Below, piece after piece: positions 5,964 to 7,762 of a stretch of 7,762 bases of DNA. A program made the position numbers and the translations under genes. The notes beneath the pieces were generated by a model. That model was not told where the DNA came from. It saw only the letters and a program-made list of their open reading frames with translations, and searched no databases. Each line of letters opens with the position of its first letter. Within the stretch, counting starts at the first letter, position 1. Source of the stretch: an uncultured Propioniciclava sp. (GTDB lineage Bacteria; Actinomycetota; Actinomycetes; Propionibacteriales; Propionibacteriaceae); contig CALMPQ010000306.1 of the NCBI GenBank assembly GCA_937872005.1, forward strand, positions 1 through 7,762. Direction: 5' to 3'.

Positions 5964-7762
5964 CTAGACCGGCACCGACGTCCGCACCGGCGTGATCGAC
6001 AACGCTCGGGGTCCGACGGTCTCGGGCGTGAGGCGTCCGGCGTTCTTGTGGGCGGTGGCGACCATCAACTTGATGCGGTTCAGCTGGTTGACCTCCGAGG
6101 CGCCCGGGTCGTAGTCGATCGACACCACGTTGGCCTCGGGGTAGAACCGGCGCAGCTCGCGGAAGACGCCCTTGCCGACCACGTGGTTCGGCAGGCACGC
6201 GAACGGCTGGGCGACGATGATGTTCGGGCAGCCCTCCTCGATGAGCTGCATCATCTCGGCGACCAACAGCCACCCTTCGCCAGCCGTGGTGCCCAGCGAG
6301 ATGATCGACTCGGCCCGCTGGGCGAGTTCGCCGATCGGGTGGGGGACGTCGAACACGGGCTCTGGGCGCTCGGAACGCGGGCTGTCGGCGCTCGGAACAC
6401 GGGCTCTCGACGCGTTGGCGCGCGTCAGCGCCCGGATCGCCGGACGCTGGTACTGCTCGATCAGCCACACGATGCCCTGTTGCAGCTTCACCGACCGCTT
6501 GGTGCCGATGCCCAGGTTCTCGAACCGCCACGACGCCGAGGTCATGTTCATCAGGAAGAACTCCAGCAAGCCGGGCAGGGCGGCCTCGCATCCTTCGGCC
6601 TCGATCACCCGCACCGCGTCGTTGTTCGCGTCGGGGGAGAACTTCACCAGGATCTCGCCCACCAGTCCCACCCTCGGACGCCGCGGGCCCGGCTTCAGTG
6701 CCAACCCGGCAAAGGCCGCCACGATCTGCTCCACCAGCCAGCCGTAGCCGACCCGCCGCCCCAAGGTCGACGACCAGCCCGACGAGAAGTACTCACCGGC
6801 CACGGCGTCCCAGTGCCGGTAGAGGGCCTCGGCCGAGCCGGGCTCGGCCTCGTACGGACGCGTGCGCAGCAGCACCGTCTGCAGCACATCGCCGACGACG
6901 ATCGCCTGCAGCGCCCGGTGGATCAGCCCCGGCGTCAGCCTGAACCCCGGCGACTCCTCCAGCCCCTGGGCCGAGATGGCGAGCACGGGCACCTGGGCGA
7001 ACCCGGCGTCCTTGAGCCCCTTGCGCAGCATGCCGGCGTAGTTGGTGGCCCGGCACATGCCGCCGGTCTGGGTGATGACCACCGATGAGTTCTCGGGGTC
7101 GGCGCCGCCCGCGATGAACGCGTTGATGAGCTGTCCGATCACCATGATCGCCGGGTAGCAGACGTCGTTGTTGACGTACTGCAGCCCCACCTCGACGTCG
7201 TCGGCCGACGCGTGCTCGAGCAGCTTCACGTCGTAGCCGACCCGCCGCATCACCGGCACCAGCAGCCGGAAGTGGATGGGCGCCATCTGCGGCGCGTACA
7301 GCGTGTGCGTCCTCCGCGCGGCCTTGTCGAACACCGGGAACCGGTCGCCGACGAGGTCGGGGTCGTAGGTGACGATGGACGCCGAGCGGCGCCGCTCGGC
7401 CGTCGCTGCCGCGAGCGAGCGCAGCCGGATCCGCGCGGCGCCCAGGTTCGACACCTCGTCGATCTTCAGCACCGTGTAGACGTCGTCGGCCGCCTCGAGG
7501 ATCTCCTGCACCTGGTCGGTGGTCACGGCGTCCAGCCCGCAGCCGAACGAGTTGAGCTGCACGAGTTGCAGCGCGGGCTCGGACCGCACCACGCCCGCCG
7601 CCTCGTAGAGCCGCGCGTGATAGCTCCACTGGTCCATGACGCGCAGGGGTCGCTCCAGGCGGGGAACCGAGGCGATGGCGTCCTCGCTCAGCACCACCAT
7701 GCCGAGGGAGTTGATCATCTCGGGGATGCCGTGGTTCACCTCGGGGTCCACGTGGTAGGGCC
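5964..7762 (-). CDS. 2-hydroxyacyl-CoA dehydratase activase-related protein (partial, N-terminus off window)
   Basis: This is the C-terminal 599 codons or so of a large protein, normally about 1,400 residues. It belongs to the family that joins BadF/BadG/HgdC-type ATPase domains, DUF2229 and a dehydratase-like region. The visible part begins [14 protein letters not shown], an internal conserved motif, so the true start is beyond the right edge; the GTG at 7751 is internal. Counting from that codon, conserved cysteine motifs are SFGCGLD (Cys71), NNDVCYPA (Cys198), [12 protein letters not shown] (Cys233) and [14 protein letters not shown] (Cys519), likely Fe-S ligands. Also typical are [20 protein letters not shown] and [19 protein letters not shown]. 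Its relatives serve ATP-driven, radical-type dehydration or reduction of acyl-CoA esters, but the substrate of this family is unknown. Residues about 446-468 are encoded by a 22-bp repeat element. The stop is TAG (5964-5966). Confidence 0.92.
   Translation of the reverse strand, partial: PYHVDPEVNHGIPEMINSLGMVVLSEDAIASVPRLERPLRVMDQWSYHARLYEAAGVVRSEPALQLVQLNSFGCGLDAVTTDQVQEILEAADDVYTVLKIDEVSNLGAARIRLRSLAAATAERRRSASIVTYDPDLVGDRFPVFDKAARRTHTLYAPQMAPIHFRLLVPVMRRVGYDVKLLEHASADDVEVGLQYVNNDVCYPAIMVIGQLINAFIAGGADPENSSVVITQTGGMCRATNYAGMLRKGLKDAGFAQVPVLAISAQGLEESPGFRLTPGLIHRALQAIVVGDVLQTVLLRTRPYEAEPGSAEALYRHWDAVAGEYFSSGWSSTLGRRVGYGWLVEQIVAAFAGLALKPGPRRPRVGLVGEILVKFSPDANNDAVRVIEAEGCEAALPGLLEFFLMNMTSASWRFENLGIGTKRSVKLQQGIVWLIEQYQRPAIRALTRANASRARVPSADSPRSERPEPVFDVPHPIGELAQRAESIISLGTTAGEGWLLVAEMMQLIEEGCPNIIVAQPFACLPNHVVGKGVFRELRRFYPEANVVSIDYDPGASEVNQLNRIKLMVATAHKNAGRLTPETVGPRALSITPVRTSVPV
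6350..6415. repeat. Three 22-bp tandem units inside the activase-related gene
   Basis: Plus-strand units are 6350-6371, 6372-6393 and 6394-6415. Each contains GAACRCGGGCT, followed by STSGGCGCTC or a variant of it. The total of 66 bases equals 22 codons, so the reading frame is kept. The protein reads [14 protein letters not shown] across the middle. No stop codon occurs in any of the six frames through the element. It lies in the variable linker before the conserved [10 protein letters not shown] and GEGWLL segment. Confidence 0.8.

Noticed and set aside
6350..6415. CRISPR-like array
   Set aside because: The 22-base units are directly adjacent with no unique spacers, and the element is part of a conserved coding frame.
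5776..6591. 271-codon minus-strand open frame overlapping the activase end
   Set aside because: It lies out of frame over conserved activase motifs and is Arg/Pro/Gly-rich with no domain, so it is a shadow.
7749..7751. GTG as the start of the activase-related gene
   Set aside because: The frame stays open to the window edge and the preceding residues PYH belong to the conserved internal PYHVDPE motif.

Overview
The window is GC-rich with dense, short-spaced genes, G/C-ending codons and strong GGAG-type ribosome binding sites, which points to a high-GC actinobacterium. A large activase-related Fe-S protein of a mostly anaerobic family suggests an anaerobic or facultative lineage; Propionibacteriaceae is my guess, not something the sequence proves. 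No rRNA, tRNA, CRISPR array, IS element or phage gene is visible.

Layout: (1) 1-1623, minus strand, a Tat-exported lipoprotein substrate-binding protein of the peptide/nickel class (SBP family 5), cut at its C-terminus by the window edge. (2) 1624-1700, a divergent control region with two tandem FadR-type operator cores beside nearly back-to-back -10 boxes. (3) 1701-4400, plus strand, a tight operon: FadR/FCD-type GntR repressor, nagB (glucosamine-6-phosphate deaminase) and nagA (N-acetylglucosamine-6-phosphate deacetylase), with nagB and nagA overlapping by one base. (4) 4401-4495, a convergent intergenic gap with a perfect 12-bp hairpin. (5) 4496-5776, minus strand, a helical protein resembling the C-terminal half of SWIM-finger proteins but without the finger. 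(6) 5777-5963, a gap holding a 22-bp tandem array. (7) 5964-7762, minus strand, the C-terminal part of a large 2-hydroxyacyl-CoA dehydratase activase-related protein, cut at its N-terminus by the window edge.

How the genes work together: NagA removes acetate from GlcNAc-6-P and NagB turns GlcN-6-P into fructose-6-P and ammonia. A divergent family-5 binding protein plus an FCD-type GntR regulator, rather than a HutC/DasR-type NagR, resembles sialic-acid (Neu5Ac) uptake and catabolic loci of other actinobacteria. I therefore infer that this is one edge of a sialic acid or related amino-sugar locus, with permeases and perhaps nanA/nanK/nanE beyond the left edge.

The most unusual signal is a family of degenerate 22-bp tandem repeats. 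One three-unit copy lies in frame inside the activase-related gene. A second lies in frame inside nagA, in the same reading frame, and both encode the peptide pattern SADSPxSERxEPxF. A diverged three-unit array sits in the gap at 5870-5935. The elements occupy predicted loops or linkers of unrelated enzymes, which suggests a small mobile or spreading repeat that proteins tolerate.
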